DNA from: Haliotis asinina
Lineage: Eukaryota > Mollusca > Gastropoda > Lepetellida > Haliotidae
Assembly (NCBI RefSeq): GCF_037392515.1
Contig: NC_090280.1
Span: 18,602,001 to 18,666,000, forward strand
Direction: 5' to 3'
Length of the DNA stretch: 64,000 bases
The notes below the pieces were generated by a model. It had not been told where the DNA came from. It did not search any database and saw nothing but the letters and a program-made list of their open reading frames with translations. This document shows positions 8,651 through 16,570 of the stretch, piece after piece (positions within the stretch are counted from its first letter, which is position 1; each line of letters starts with the position of its first letter). A program made the position numbers and the translations under genes.

Positions 8651-9564
8651 TCATCTATACCATCCCAATTGAGCCCATCATCTTGGGGATAGCTAGAAAG
8701 CCTATCTGAATTAGCGCCAGCTGGAAATAAGGCTGACCTGATAGCTAACCTCAGGCAATCGTTTCCTCTATTCTTAACGTTTACTATGGCATGTTTGTTC
8801 CTATAGTAGGGGGGCAAGGCTAGGTATGACCCGCCTCTGAACGGCACATAGTTAGCTATGTCTAGATAGACATTATCGATTTTATCTACAGCCCACCCGG
8901 ACCCCAAGTGTGTGTAGCGTTCTAGGTATTCTCGTATCTGCTGAAAACTGGTATCGATTGATGTATCAATGGTCTCTGTATGTGTGACGACCTGTTGTTG
9001 ACCTCGGAAGTAAGGCTGAACATACTCAGTGGCCCCTGTGGGACCCCCAACCTGCTTATCGAGCGACATTTTCACTGTGATCTGAAACTTGATACTTCCT
9101 AGGTTGTTTAGTTCTTGGTTGACCTTATCAGCTATCAGAGGCTTGATATCTATAATGTCTATATTTCTATCAACGTGCATGCGCCAACCTCTCAAATAGT
9201 TGCCTACAGCGCGCTCAGTGCGCACGAACTGTAGGTCAATAGCTCTATTCTGTCGTAATAATTCTATAAGCTGTGGTTTTCTCATACGGGAATACCCGCC
9301 TAAACCCAAATCCTGTGCCTCGGCTTTCAGTTGTTTTACAGTGGGACGTGCTACGGGGGCATGTGATAACAATGCGGTTAACCCGGCTCTCCCCAGGTTT
9401 GAATAACCCGTGTATCCAAGCTGTTTTGCTTGAGCTTTTAATTGTTTTACTGAAGGAGGGGCTTCTAAACCTAGTAATCTCAACAATGCTGACTTCCGCA
9501 TTCGAGAATACCCGATCACACCTCTCTGTTTTGCGACCCTCTTCAGCTCGCGTGCAGTAGACAT
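8626..9564 (-). CDS. DNA polymerase B N-terminal region with three SAP-like repeats
   Basis: Start taken at the ATG at 9564 (MSTARELKRVA); the frame is open eight codons upstream. Three ~30-residue repeats share the pattern xxLKxxAKxLGxxGYSxxxxxxLxxLL, like SAP or Rho-N nucleic-acid-binding helices (ARELKRVAKQ, VKQLKAQAKQ, VKQLKAEAQD). After ~100 less familiar residues comes SGWAVDKIDNVYLDIANY, YVPFRGGSYLALP and CLRLAIRSALFPAG, which in other Polintons lie in the N-terminal half of PolB itself. The frame stops at 8626 while the polymerase continues in the -1 frame. The switch falls at a five-base homopolymer (8641-8645), so these are two parts of one ~1240-residue gene. It is not an independent gene. 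Confidence 0.8.
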   Translation of the reverse strand: MSTARELKRVAKQRGVIGYSRMRKSALLRLLGLEAPPSVKQLKAQAKQLGYTGYSNLGRAGLTALLSHAPVARPTVKQLKAEAQDLGLGGYSRMRKPQLIELLRQNRAIDLQFVRTERAVGNYLRGWRMHVDRNIDIIDIKPLIADKVNQELNNLGSIKFQITVKMSLDKQVGGPTGATEYVQPYFRGQQQVVTHTETIDTSIDTSFQQIREYLERYTHLGSGWAVDKIDNVYLDIANYVPFRGGSYLALPPYYRNKHAIVNVKNRGNDCLRLAIRSALFPAGANSDRLSSYPQDDGLNWDGIDEPTPRSLK

Positions 9565-9624
9565 AGTGTTTACACCTAAGAGAACCAATGTCTAATTGCT
9601 TCACAGTAAAGGGAGATAACCCTT

Positions 9625-9891
9625 TCAAGCACTGGAGTCTATCTTGAGCAGTCGCCTACGTTCTTTTATGTAGCCTTTTTTATTCTCGTAGATGAGTTGA
9701 TGTCTGACTACGTTCGCTCCGTGAGCTTTACATAGACAGTAGTGTCCTTTAACCCCGATACGACACACAGAACACGTGTAGTTAGGACTTCCCATATGGA
9801 AACAACAGAACCCCTGATTCCTGCATTTCCTACCACAGGCCTCGGTCTTCCCCATAAGTATGTATTCCCATCGGTATGGAGCGGGTCTCAT
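9625..9891 (-). CDS. Small Cys-rich (zinc-ribbon-like) Polinton protein
   Basis: An 88-residue protein with four close cysteine pairs or doublets: C19/C23 (ACGRKC), C29/C30, C40/C43 (CSVC) and C52/C54 (CLC). His32, His50 and His57 lie among them, so two zinc sites are possible. The C-terminus is basic (KKGYIKERRRLL). It sits between PolB and a run of small membrane proteins. An AT-rich TATATAA-like stretch lies just before the ATG at 9891. Function unknown; nucleic-acid binding or regulation is a guess from the Cys pattern and basic tail. Confidence 0.65.
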   Translation of the reverse strand: MRPAPYRWEYILMGKTEACGRKCRNQGFCCFHMGSPNYTCSVCRIGVKGHYCLCKAHGANVVRHQLIYENKKGYIKERRRLLKIDSSA

Positions 9892-9910
9892 GTTTACTTA
9901 TATAGGTATT

Positions 9911-10330
9911 TTAATTTAATTGCTTCGCAACCAACGCAGTAGCTGCTATACCCAACACTATGAAGCCCAGTTCACGATTCATTTGTCCCTTGGATGGTGT
10001 GTAGTACTGAGCGAGTGTGGGTTTATTGAGCGGTTTCAATTGTTTACCAGTTAGTAGGTAGTATTCTTTCATTGCTTCATCGACATCGTTGAATGTTTGA
10101 ACGGCATGGTTTTCACGCTTGAGTTGTTCGTTAATAAAATCGATCCTCTGGAGGCGTTTTTTAGCGTACTCGGCCTGTGCCTTTTGTAAGTTCTCAATAG
10201 CGAGATCGTGTCGCTTCCTTTCTTCCTGTATTTCAGCCCCATCTCGTAGTTTCGAGAAGAGGAAATTACTCCCGGAAAATGCCAGGGCATTCACTAACGC
10301 CCCACCGACCATCATAGCTATCGTGGCCAT
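9911..10330 (-). CDS. Coiled-coil protein with terminal hydrophobic segments
   Basis: 139 residues. The hydrophobic N-terminus (MATIAMMVGGALVNALAFSG) is followed by a long charged helix (about 35-90, rich in E/K/R/Q) and a C-terminal membrane-like helix (GFIVLGIAATALVAKQL). I recall closely similar proteins in Polinton-like elements of cnidarians and molluscs, always next to the small membrane protein encoded downstream here. A virion or membrane component is plausible but unproven. The ATG at 10330 is preceded by an AT-rich leader. Confidence 0.7.
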   Translation of the reverse strand: MATIAMMVGGALVNALAFSGSNFLFSKLRDGAEIQEERKRHDLAIENLQKAQAEYAKKRLQRIDFINEQLKRENHAVQTFNDVDEAMKEYYLLTGKQLKPLNKPTLAQYYTPSKGQMNRELGFIVLGIAATALVAKQLN

Positions 10331-10338
10331 CCCTATAT

Positions 10339-10566
10339 TTATTTCATTATATTTTCAGGTATGATCCCTTGTTTTACTAGGATGTCTTTTGTGGCCATCG
10401 CCATACCAAGGTTCATTATGAGCATACCCATATCCTGCAGGTTGAAATCTAGCTTGATAGTTGGTTGTTTAAGCACCATTTTAGTCAACCGAGCGTACCC
10501 TACTGCTAGACTGGCGACCACTGTGGCGTGGTATGCGTCGTTGACGAACGTTTTCCCCTCAGACAT
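10339..10566 (-). CDS. Small membrane protein, 75 aa
   Basis: Two hydrophobic stretches (ATVVASLAVGYARLTKMVL and MGMLIMNLGMAMATKDIL) and a conserved-looking C-terminus (VKQGIIPENIMK). From memory it is a recurrent neighbour of the 139-residue coiled-coil protein in related elements. It starts 8 bases upstream of that gene's ATG region on the same strand, with its own AT-rich leader (TATATGATATAAAATATTAA-like). Function unknown. Confidence 0.65.
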   Translation of the reverse strand: MSEGKTFVNDAYHATVVASLAVGYARLTKMVLKQPTIKLDFNLQDMGMLIMNLGMAMATKDILVKQGIIPENIMK

Positions 10567-10592
10567 TATGTATATGATATAAAATATTAAAA

Positions 10593-10898
10593 TTATAACA
10601 TGATATGCGGGTCAATAGTGGGGGTGGGGGGCTCACTGTTGGGTGGGGGCTCACTGTGGGAGGGTACCCCCACGTATAACCACGAGATAGCCAAGGCAGC
10701 AGTTACACCTACAACCAACAACAGTCGGGGGTTGGTCACTTTATGTTGGTTACACCACCGTTTTTTACCGGCAGCTACTCTCTTAGGATTCTTCTGTCTG
10801 GTTACTGTTGGGGGTACCCCCACTGGGGTCACTGGTTCCTGTGAAGGGGTCTCCTCCACTGTTGGGGGTACCTCCACTGGTTCCTGTGCAGCATCCAT
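10593..10898 (-). CDS. Single-pass membrane protein with Pro-rich ends, 101 aa
   Basis: A Pro/Glu/Thr-rich N-terminus (about 1-35) contains GVPPT-type repeats encoded by the GGGGGTACCCCC-like DNA motif. It is followed by a basic patch (NPKRVAAGKKRW), one transmembrane helix (LLLVVGVTAALAISWLYVGV) and a Pro-rich tail (SEPPPNSEPPTPT). The 3' end of the neighbouring 195-residue gene overlaps its first ~115 bases in another frame. Function unknown. Confidence 0.6.
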   Translation of the reverse strand: MDAAQEPVEVPPTVEETPSQEPVTPVGVPPTVTRQKNPKRVAAGKKRWCNQHKVTNPRLLLVVGVTAALAISWLYVGVPSHSEPPPNSEPPTPTIDPHIML

Positions 10899-11370
10899 CT
10901 ATACTATTATTATTATTCTTTCTCTCAAATTGACAATGTTTTGCCGTGATAATCGCCGCCGTCACTGGAGCCAACAACATACCATATTTGTGGTACAGCC
11001 CGCAGCTGATAGAGCTCACGGCGTGTTCGATAAAAGGGTCTTTCTCGAGGTCCTCCCACAGGTAAAGTCGGCGCTCTGGTGGAATGGGAAAGAAGTATGA
11101 TACAATACCGGTGTATATCTGGGTCATAGCCGATCCTATTGTCTTTGTCATTTCTGCTCCGAGCCGGGACTCGTATCTAGCGTACAGCTTATCGATTTCT
11201 TCGGCTGACATTTTGTGAATTTTATCCGGAGTGTAGTCTCCAAAGTAATGTTTGGCTTTGCCGCCAACAGCCAACGCCACCAGTTTCTCTCGCTTGTCAT
11301 CAGTGGGGCCTGCCGGCGGCGTGGGGGAACCCTCCACAGACAATTGTTCGAGCAATTCCTCACACTCCAT
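10783..11370 (-). CDS. Conserved Polinton protein, ~195 aa
   Basis: The ATG at 11370 (MECEELLEQLSVEGSPTPPA) is preferred because related proteins, as I recall them, begin this way. The frame is open 36 codons upstream to 11478 and would add a hydrophobic lead (FVVCNLTFISLCFVCIGYYI). The body carries EEIDKLYARYESRLGAEMTK and PIPPERRLYLWEDLEKDPF, followed by a helical segment ending in TAAIITAKHCQFE. The last ~40 residues are low-complexity Gly/Thr/Pro. They overlap the downstream gene in another frame. Short AT-rich leader before 11370. Probably structural or membrane-associated; no enzyme motif seen. Confidence 0.65.
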   Translation of the reverse strand: MECEELLEQLSVEGSPTPPAGPTDDKREKLVALAVGGKAKHYFGDYTPDKIHKMSAEEIDKLYARYESRLGAEMTKTIGSAMTQIYTGIVSYFFPIPPERRLYLWEDLEKDPFIEHAVSSISCGLYHKYGMLLAPVTAAIITAKHCQFERKNNNNSIDGCCTGTSGGTPNSGGDPFTGTSDPSGGTPNSNQTEES

Positions 11371-11479
11371 CTTATAATATAACAAGTAAGATTTAGTTTT
11401 AACTATATAATACCCGATGCAGACAAAACACAGAGAAATGAAGGTTAAGTTGCACACGACAAACACTTCAAATATCATA

Positions 11480-11522
11480 GCTATGCTTAGCTTTGCTTAG
11501 CTTTAGCTTAGCTTTGCTTAGC
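11480..11522. repeat. Short tandem repeat of TTAGC/TTTGC units
   Basis: Four to five imperfect copies of a TAGCTTTGCT unit between the ATPase stop and the next gene on the minus strand. No palindrome seen. Possibly 3' end or terminator sequence. Confidence 0.4.
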
Positions 11523-12138
11523 ATACTATATATGCTACTGGTTGGTCGGTCTTGAGCACGAGCTTAGCGTGTTTAGTTTCAGCGAGCTGTTTCTTCACCC
11601 GTTCCCGTTCTAATTTGCTCATCACATCGTTCTCTCTCAAACACTCCTCGAACGAATCCCTGTCCTTGCAGTGAAATAAGGCCACCCATCGCGTCTGCTC
11701 CCTGAGGTCTTTCAACACCGAGTTGAACTTCTGCGTTAGCACCCAGACGCTGTGATTTGCATGCCGGCCGGAGAAGGCCAGGTACGATAGCATGTCTCTC
11801 TTTTTTGTTATCTCGCGATTAGCGCTGCAGTCGTCCAGTATGAACAGCGTCGGTTCCCCTTTAAATTTCTCGTGAAGAGCTTTCAACCAGTCCTGCAGGC
11901 GTGTTCCAGGGTCGATTTTGTGTACGTCCGGGTCCGTCATCACCCAAGGTCGCGCGTACGTTTTATTCATGCTCAGAGTAGGGCACATGATAACGATGTT
12001 ATCGAACACATCCTTGTAGTAACCCTCCAACATATCCAACACGAAAACGGTCTTCCCACAGCCAGTCTGCCCGCACACTATGGCGCAGTGTGGGTCAGTG
12101 GGCAGTTGTGGTAGTTTATTGTTGGGGGGTACCCCCCA
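11518..12138 (-). CDS. Genome-packaging ATPase (A32/FtsK-like)
   Basis: Walker A GQTGCGKT lies near the N-terminus and Walker B LFILDDCS about 80 residues later. A sensor-like WVLTQKF follows, with Arg-rich segments further on. This is the standard Polinton/poxvirus-A32-type ATPase that drives DNA into the capsid. It stands directly downstream of the capsid gene, as in other Polintons. The frame begins at the codon right after the capsid gene's TGA (12139-12141), in the same frame, and has no ATG before Walker A; a GTG lies at 12078. An ATG overlaps the TGA (12139-12137) but is in a different frame, which ends after eight codons. So the start is uncertain: a small indel in the G6/C6 run, reinitiation or readthrough are all possible. 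Confidence 0.85.
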   Translation of the reverse strand, partial: WGVPPNNKLPQLPTDPHCAIVCGQTGCGKTVFVLDMLEGYYKDVFDNIVIMCPTLSMNKTYARPWVMTDPDVHKIDPGTRLQDWLKALHEKFKGEPTLFILDDCSANREITKKRDMLSYLAFSGRHANHSVWVLTQKFNSVLKDLREQTRWVALFHCKDRDSFEECLRENDVMSKLERERVKKQLAETKHAKLVLKTDQPVAYIVC

Positions 12139-13395
12139 TCAGTAGATGGCTTGCACGAATCTCCCATTGTCTATATTAAGTTGCGCGTCCATAATAACGT
12201 ACAGATATAATTTCAACTTACCAGCGGGTTGAGCCTTCTTAGTAATCTGGATGGTTATCCCTTCGCTGCCGTTATCTATACGGCGCCCGCTACCGTGCAG
12301 TTTATCATCATCCGTGGATCGCATGTCCAACCATAGGGCGTACTTGGTGGTCAGGTATTCACCGATCTGCACGGAGTCGAGGTCCAGGTCCTTTGTTATG
12401 TAATCCCCCACTGGTAGCTTTTTTATCTCATCCCACTGCTGGTGTGGTCTCATACCATGACTGAACAGCTGGTTGGGCACGCCCTCGATGGTCACTTCCA
12501 CCTTTTCAATCTCGGGGTTGAAAAACTTCTCGCTGTCCTTCCGGAATGGATCGTAATACTCCACGGGGACGACCAGGATACCTTTCATCGATCGCGCCGG
12601 CACGTTCAGGTTGATATTCCACACAGTGTCGCTCTTATCTCGCACGACTGATCTATGCCTCAGTACGCGATCGTACAGGATAGCCATCTTCCCAGAGTAC
12701 TGGCTTCGAACCTGCCTGGCCAGCTCCGGGCTAGTGACCATGTCGAACTCCAGAGAGATGTTGTCTATGGTATAACTAGCCTCATCACCGTTCGGCGTAC
12801 GCACTACTTTGCTATAATCGTTAAACGTGAGCTCGTATTCGAGTCTATCACCCAGCGCGGCCTGGTAAAACGGCGCGTGTCCCGTGAGCAACTCGAAGTC
12901 GAGCGGCATGCAGAATCGATTCCCGTATGCTCGAGCGATGGCCTTTTCACCGTCCGATAGCTTGTCTTGCTGGTCTTGCGTGAAGACATACCCTATGCGC
13001 GCCCGGGTTGATTTGCTGATGCCCTGGTACACATCATTGACTCGTTCTCCCTCGCTTTTCCAGAGATCCCTGTAGCAGTGAAACACGTCGCTGTCGTCGA
13101 TGCTCAGCACCTCGTTACCGCTGATCTTGACGGTCGTTTTCTTGATGATAGCTCGACCCACGTTCCGCACTAGCTCGCATTTGTCGTTGTCGGAGGTCAA
13201 CGTGATATTGAACGCCAGTCGAACAGTGCCTGGTACAATGAGGTCATTCTCACCAAGGTTTGGAAATCTAACCAGCAGAGTTTGATTCTGGTCTATCTTG
13301 CTGGGATTGTTGGTGATGGTCACCGACTGTCGCACGGCTCTGGCTCCTAATGGCTCTCTCAATCTTCTGACAGGATCTAATTTTCTACCGTACAT
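12139..13395 (-). CDS. Probable major capsid protein (double jelly-roll candidate)
   Basis: A 418-residue protein, mostly beta-strand-like, with no enzyme motif. Recognisable blocks are FPNLGENDLIVPGTVRLAFN, IDDSDVFHCYRDLWK, YGNRFCMPLDFELL, ALGDRLEYELTFNDY and WNINLNVPARSMKGILVV. I recall these blocks in abundant, highly conserved proteins of invertebrate Polinton-like elements. Position beside the packaging ATPase and near the minimum size of double-jelly-roll capsids support the capsid call, but the fold itself cannot be seen in the sequence. It starts at the ATG at 13395, 32 bases from a divergent gene, and ends in TGA directly followed by the ATPase frame. Frame intact. Confidence 0.75.
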   Translation of the reverse strand: MYGRKLDPVRRLREPLGARAVRQSVTITNNPSKIDQNQTLLVRFPNLGENDLIVPGTVRLAFNITLTSDNDKCELVRNVGRAIIKKTTVKISGNEVLSIDDSDVFHCYRDLWKSEGERVNDVYQGISKSTRARIGYVFTQDQQDKLSDGEKAIARAYGNRFCMPLDFELLTGHAPFYQAALGDRLEYELTFNDYSKVVRTPNGDEASYTIDNISLEFDMVTSPELARQVRSQYSGKMAILYDRVLRHRSVVRDKSDTVWNINLNVPARSMKGILVVPVEYYDPFRKDSEKFFNPEIEKVEVTIEGVPNQLFSHGMRPHQQWDEIKKLPVGDYITKDLDLDSVQIGEYLTTKYALWLDMRSTDDDKLHGSGRRIDNGSEGITIQITKKAQPAGKLKLYLYVIMDAQLNIDNGRFVQAIY

Positions 13396-13427
13396 TGTTA
13401 TATAAATGAAATATATTTTTAATACTA
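13396..13427. promoter_or_regulatory. Compact bidirectional promoter region
   Basis: Only 32 bases separate the divergent ATGs of the capsid gene and the 378-residue gene. They are almost pure A/T with TATATAAAT and ATATATTTTTAATA. Both transcripts must start here or inside the opposite gene. Confidence 0.45.
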
Positions 13428-14564
13428 ATGGATGAAGACATACCTATGGATGATATGTGGGACGATAGTGCCCAGGCATTCAATGATGACCAGGAGACCT
13501 CATTCTCGCAAAGTGATGAGCTCCTTAAAGGCGCCGTCGACGATTATTACAACGCAGTTGAAAATAAATCCAAACTCAAGCCGTTGGGAAGGAACTATTC
13601 CGATTTTACCCTCAGCAATGGCACGCTGCGTTTGAAGTCTCGCCCGGAGATCGATCTCATGAATAAACGCACTAGAGAACCGCTTGCTTTATCAACATTG
13701 GCCGGTAAATATGGGATTGACTTTATCCGCGATGAACTAGGCTTAGAATATTACGGTGGCGCGCGACCTAAGATTCCTCCGAAGTTAGTTCAAGGTCTGG
13801 AAGGCATCAGGGACGCCCCATCGGATCAAAACATGACTTATGATATTAAAAAAGTGTTGACTGACTACGAGAACAAACCCTTCCCGGGTCTCGAAATTAC
13901 CTTTCGGGAACTGCGGGGGTTGGACCTGTTGATGCAAACCATTCGTGGTCAGCTCTGGAAAAGCACGGCCAAAATGAGTGAGATAGACGACCACATCGCC
14001 TATGAAAAGAAAAAACTCGGTGAAACTGAGGACGAGTCTATGAAAGCCACCATCGAGGAACGAATACGTAATTTGGAAGATGAAAGGCAGACCTGGTTGG
14101 AGACAGCGTCCGGCTACAAAGAAAAGCTTCGATCCCAGGTCAGCTGTATACGGGAAACCATCAATCAAGTCCTCCACCGAGACACCACGTTAGCAGACAG
14201 GATTCGGATATTGTTCCAGGAGCAAGGGATCACCATCGCCAGCATTCTGACTGCATTGGGTTTCATCATATCAACCCTGGTGGTGTCACTGACAGGGGGT
14301 ACCCCTGTTGGGCCTGCAGGTGGCGGCGGAACTCCAAGTGGCGGTGGGGGTGTTAAAGACTGGATAAAAAAACTCGGGGAAGGCCTAGCTAAACTGGCTG
14401 GTAAAGCCGCCGAAGCCCTTCCCGGCATCCTGGGTAGCATCGTCTCGTGGTTGTTAAGCGCTCTGTCTAAAACTGCCATGTGGCTCAGTCAAAACCTGTG
14501 GGCAGCCATCGTCGCCGTGGCGGGTCTGGTGTACGTAGCGGCTAAGAAATCTTTAACCAAATAA
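13428..14564 (+). CDS. Coiled-coil/amphipathic membrane protein, 378 aa
   Basis: Acidic N-terminus (MDEDIPMDDMWDDSAQ), a central region with GKYGIDFIRDELGLEYYGG, then a long charged coiled coil (about 180-245). Next come DRIRILFQEQGITIASILTA leading into a hydrophobic helix, a Gly/Pro-rich linker (GGTPVGPAGGGGTPSGGGG), and a C-terminus with amphipathic and membrane helices (GEGLAKLAGKAAEALPGI, NLWAAIVAVAGLVYVAA). I recall this domain order in a common protein of related elements. The C-terminal helices suggest membrane binding or disruption during entry, by analogy with other virions; that is inference. It ends convergently, overlapping the next minus-strand gene by 23 bases. Confidence 0.7.
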   Translation: MDEDIPMDDMWDDSAQAFNDDQETSFSQSDELLKGAVDDYYNAVENKSKLKPLGRNYSDFTLSNGTLRLKSRPEIDLMNKRTREPLALSTLAGKYGIDFIRDELGLEYYGGARPKIPPKLVQGLEGIRDAPSDQNMTYDIKKVLTDYENKPFPGLEITFRELRGLDLLMQTIRGQLWKSTAKMSEIDDHIAYEKKKLGETEDESMKATIEERIRNLEDERQTWLETASGYKEKLRSQVSCIRETINQVLHRDTTLADRIRILFQEQGITIASILTALGFIISTLVVSLTGGTPVGPAGGGGTPSGGGGVKDWIKKLGEGLAKLAGKAAEALPGILGSIVSWLLSALSKTAMWLSQNLWAAIVAVAGLVYVAAKKSLTK

Positions 14565-15882
14565 GTCCCAAAGCTACCCCACCAACCACCAGGGCCGTTT
14601 TACTATCAATATGCTGCTGAGCCTGAATATGAGAGTGTGTGGGGGGTACCTCCACATGAACTTTAGGCTCCGGGGGCGGCGCAACTATACCCGTTTCACG
14701 TGGTGGGATGTGTGGGATATAGGTGGTGTTAATATCGGGGTTGATACCCAACTTTTGATCCTTCGTGGCTATGACTATTTTGTTGTTATAACCCACCACT
14801 TTTTTTACTCTCAGTTGCATATCATTCGGAGCCATGTACAGCCCCACGGCGAACACGTAGTCGACTTTCGACCTGGCGTATTCTAACACGTTTTGGTAGC
14901 ATTCGATAGCCCGCGGGAGATCAACTGGAGAATTGATAGCATCCTCAACGTTGGAAACGAACTGTGTCTGAGCGTCGTAAGCAGTTCCCTTACCGATGAT
15001 GTTGGAACGCGTCATCGACTGCGCACCCAACAGCGCCCACACGTACGTTCGAATCGAGTCGTTCAACCTGACTACCCCGGCACGAGTGAATCCTTTCGAC
15101 GTGTCCAGCATGAACATTTTCCACCCGTCTGCGGTTGACTGCTCCACTTTCTGGATTTTGAAAGCAACACCACGTTTAAAGTCCATACGATCATCCCTCC
15201 ATTCATTACTTGACAAAGCATAGCCCTGCTTAAGTATACCTCGTCTCACTAAATCATCACTAGCATCTTTCACTGGTTGTGGCCCATATTTGGCAGGTTT
15301 ATGAACAAGATCCTGTAGTATATGGAAAAAACTATCCGAACTAAACATTTTTCGTTTCATAAAGTGTGATAGTATATATTGGTTAAATGCTTTTGCCGCG
15401 AACCCATCACTGTAAGGAATACCCAGCCCGTGGTTCGGCCCCGGCAAACGCCAATCCGTCTTCGGGTTTATTTCGAATTCGTTGCAAATACGTTCGTAGG
15501 CCCGTCTATCGTACGGGTTGTTTGTTGCGTCCCACGCTTTGTCCTGTGGGAGGGGGGCGCTGATCTCTTCAAGGAAACGTCTGACCTGGTAGTACACGTG
15601 GAACCTGAACACAGACTGACTCAGCGGCCCACGCCGAGTGTCGGTCAATGTCACACCACACCCCGTTGTAGCGCACCACACGGCAAAGTTGAATTGATTC
15701 TGCCAGAACTGCATAGGGTTGTTGAACCAAGCGTGGACTGCCTTGACGTTAGTCACCGAAAGCTTATACTTATCAGGCATATCTATAAACTTGGCATTGA
15801 AATACAACCCAGGAGCAACCACGATCTTCATGGTGGAGAAATCTACGTCCAGTTTAGGGTACAACACACCAGGGGAATACAT
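14542..15882 (-). CDS. Large conserved structural candidate, ~446 aa, C-terminal membrane helix
   Basis: Start taken at the ATG at 15882 (MYSPGVLYPKLDVDFSTMKI), which follows an AT-rich leader; the frame is open 14 codons further. Conserved-looking blocks are VKAVHAWFNNPMQFWQNQFN, FAVWCATTGCGVTL, NPYDRRAYERICNEFEI and DWRLPGPNHGLGIPYSDGF. A Pro-rich stretch (PPPEPKVHVEVPPTH) is followed by a C-terminal hydrophobic helix (ALVVGGVALGLIWLKI). Related proteins occur in other Polinton-like elements as I recall them. Function unknown; a virion component anchored in membrane is plausible. It is the only long minus-strand gene in the right half of the element. Confidence 0.7.
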   Translation of the reverse strand: MYSPGVLYPKLDVDFSTMKIVVAPGLYFNAKFIDMPDKYKLSVTNVKAVHAWFNNPMQFWQNQFNFAVWCATTGCGVTLTDTRRGPLSQSVFRFHVYYQVRRFLEEISAPLPQDKAWDATNNPYDRRAYERICNEFEINPKTDWRLPGPNHGLGIPYSDGFAAKAFNQYILSHFMKRKMFSSDSFFHILQDLVHKPAKYGPQPVKDASDDLVRRGILKQGYALSSNEWRDDRMDFKRGVAFKIQKVEQSTADGWKMFMLDTSKGFTRAGVVRLNDSIRTYVWALLGAQSMTRSNIIGKGTAYDAQTQFVSNVEDAINSPVDLPRAIECYQNVLEYARSKVDYVFAVGLYMAPNDMQLRVKKVVGYNNKIVIATKDQKLGINPDINTTYIPHIPPRETGIVAPPPEPKVHVEVPPTHSHIQAQQHIDSKTALVVGGVALGLIWLKIS

Positions 15883-15916
15883 TTTAAAACTATTATACAA
15901 TAAGTATATATGTAAT
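15883..15916. promoter_or_regulatory. Second compact bidirectional promoter region
   Basis: 34 bases of almost pure A/T (TATTATACAATAAGTATATA) lie between divergent ATGs at 15882 (minus) and 15917 (plus), the same layout as at 13396-13427. Confidence 0.45.
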
Positions 15917-16570
15917 ATGTACATAACACTTCCAGGAATAACGAGCGGTGAGGCCGTTCAGCTGACGCACGCGATCGATAACACGTCAGGTCAACTCGAA
16001 GTCGCACTCTGCGATATCACCTACCTACCGCAATGGACTAACATCAACGTCAGCAACAATGAGCTGTTCGTCAGTGGAACTCGCAGCCAGATAACTGACG
16101 GCTACTACAGCGTGTGCTCTCTAAACGACGAGGTCTTCAAACCCCTGGGAGCCGAACTCAAGATGAACGACTCAAACGGCACAGTGGTGTTAATCAACAA
16201 CGGAAGAAACCCTTTGAGGCTCGGCCGACCATTAGCAAGGATGCTCGGTATATCTCCTGACGAGATAAAACCAACAACAACCGTCACAGGCACGAAGTTA
16301 CCCGACCTAGTACCGTACCGAGAGCTGTACATTCATCTCGATCAGGTGAGCACAACGTATAACATTCAAGGAGGTCACCCTTCCACTATACTGAGAGCAG
16401 TGCCGGTGAAAACTGAGAAATACAACGACGGTAGAACCGAGTCGTTTTCACCACGGCAGTATAAGAGATTAACCCAGGGCAACATACCTGAGCTGACAAT
16501 ATCGGTGTTAGATATAAATCATAATCCTGTAAATATAGGATACCTCAGCTTAACGCTTCATGTAAAATGA
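15917..16570 (+). CDS. Minor capsid (penton-like) candidate, 217 aa
   Basis: The ATG at 15917 (MYITLPGITSGEAVQLTHAI) is chosen; the frame is open 66 codons upstream but that overlaps the divergent gene. The product looks beta-rich: LEVALCDITYLPQWTNI, DGYYSVCSLNDEVFKPLG, ELYIHLDQVSTTYNIQGG, PSTILRAVPV and ELTISVLDINHNPVNIGYLS. Similar proteins are recurrent in related elements as I recall them. A single-jelly-roll vertex protein would fit its size and its place in the structural block, but this is inference from context. Its stop overlaps the next gene's ATG (ATGA at 16567), suggesting coupled expression. Confidence 0.6.
   Translation: MYITLPGITSGEAVQLTHAIDNTSGQLEVALCDITYLPQWTNINVSNNELFVSGTRSQITDGYYSVCSLNDEVFKPLGAELKMNDSNGTVVLINNGRNPLRLGRPLARMLGISPDEIKPTTTVTGTKLPDLVPYRELYIHLDQVSTTYNIQGGHPSTILRAVPVKTEKYNDGRTESFSPRQYKRLTQGNIPELTISVLDINHNPVNIGYLSLTLHVK

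Noticed and set aside
11480..11522. Possible origin or regulatory iteron array between Polinton genes
   Set aside because: Only four to five imperfect 10-bp units without symmetry; too little to support a function.
15379..15903. 174-residue plus-strand frame inside the Polinton
   Set aside because: Antisense to the 446-residue gene, which has the family-like sequence.
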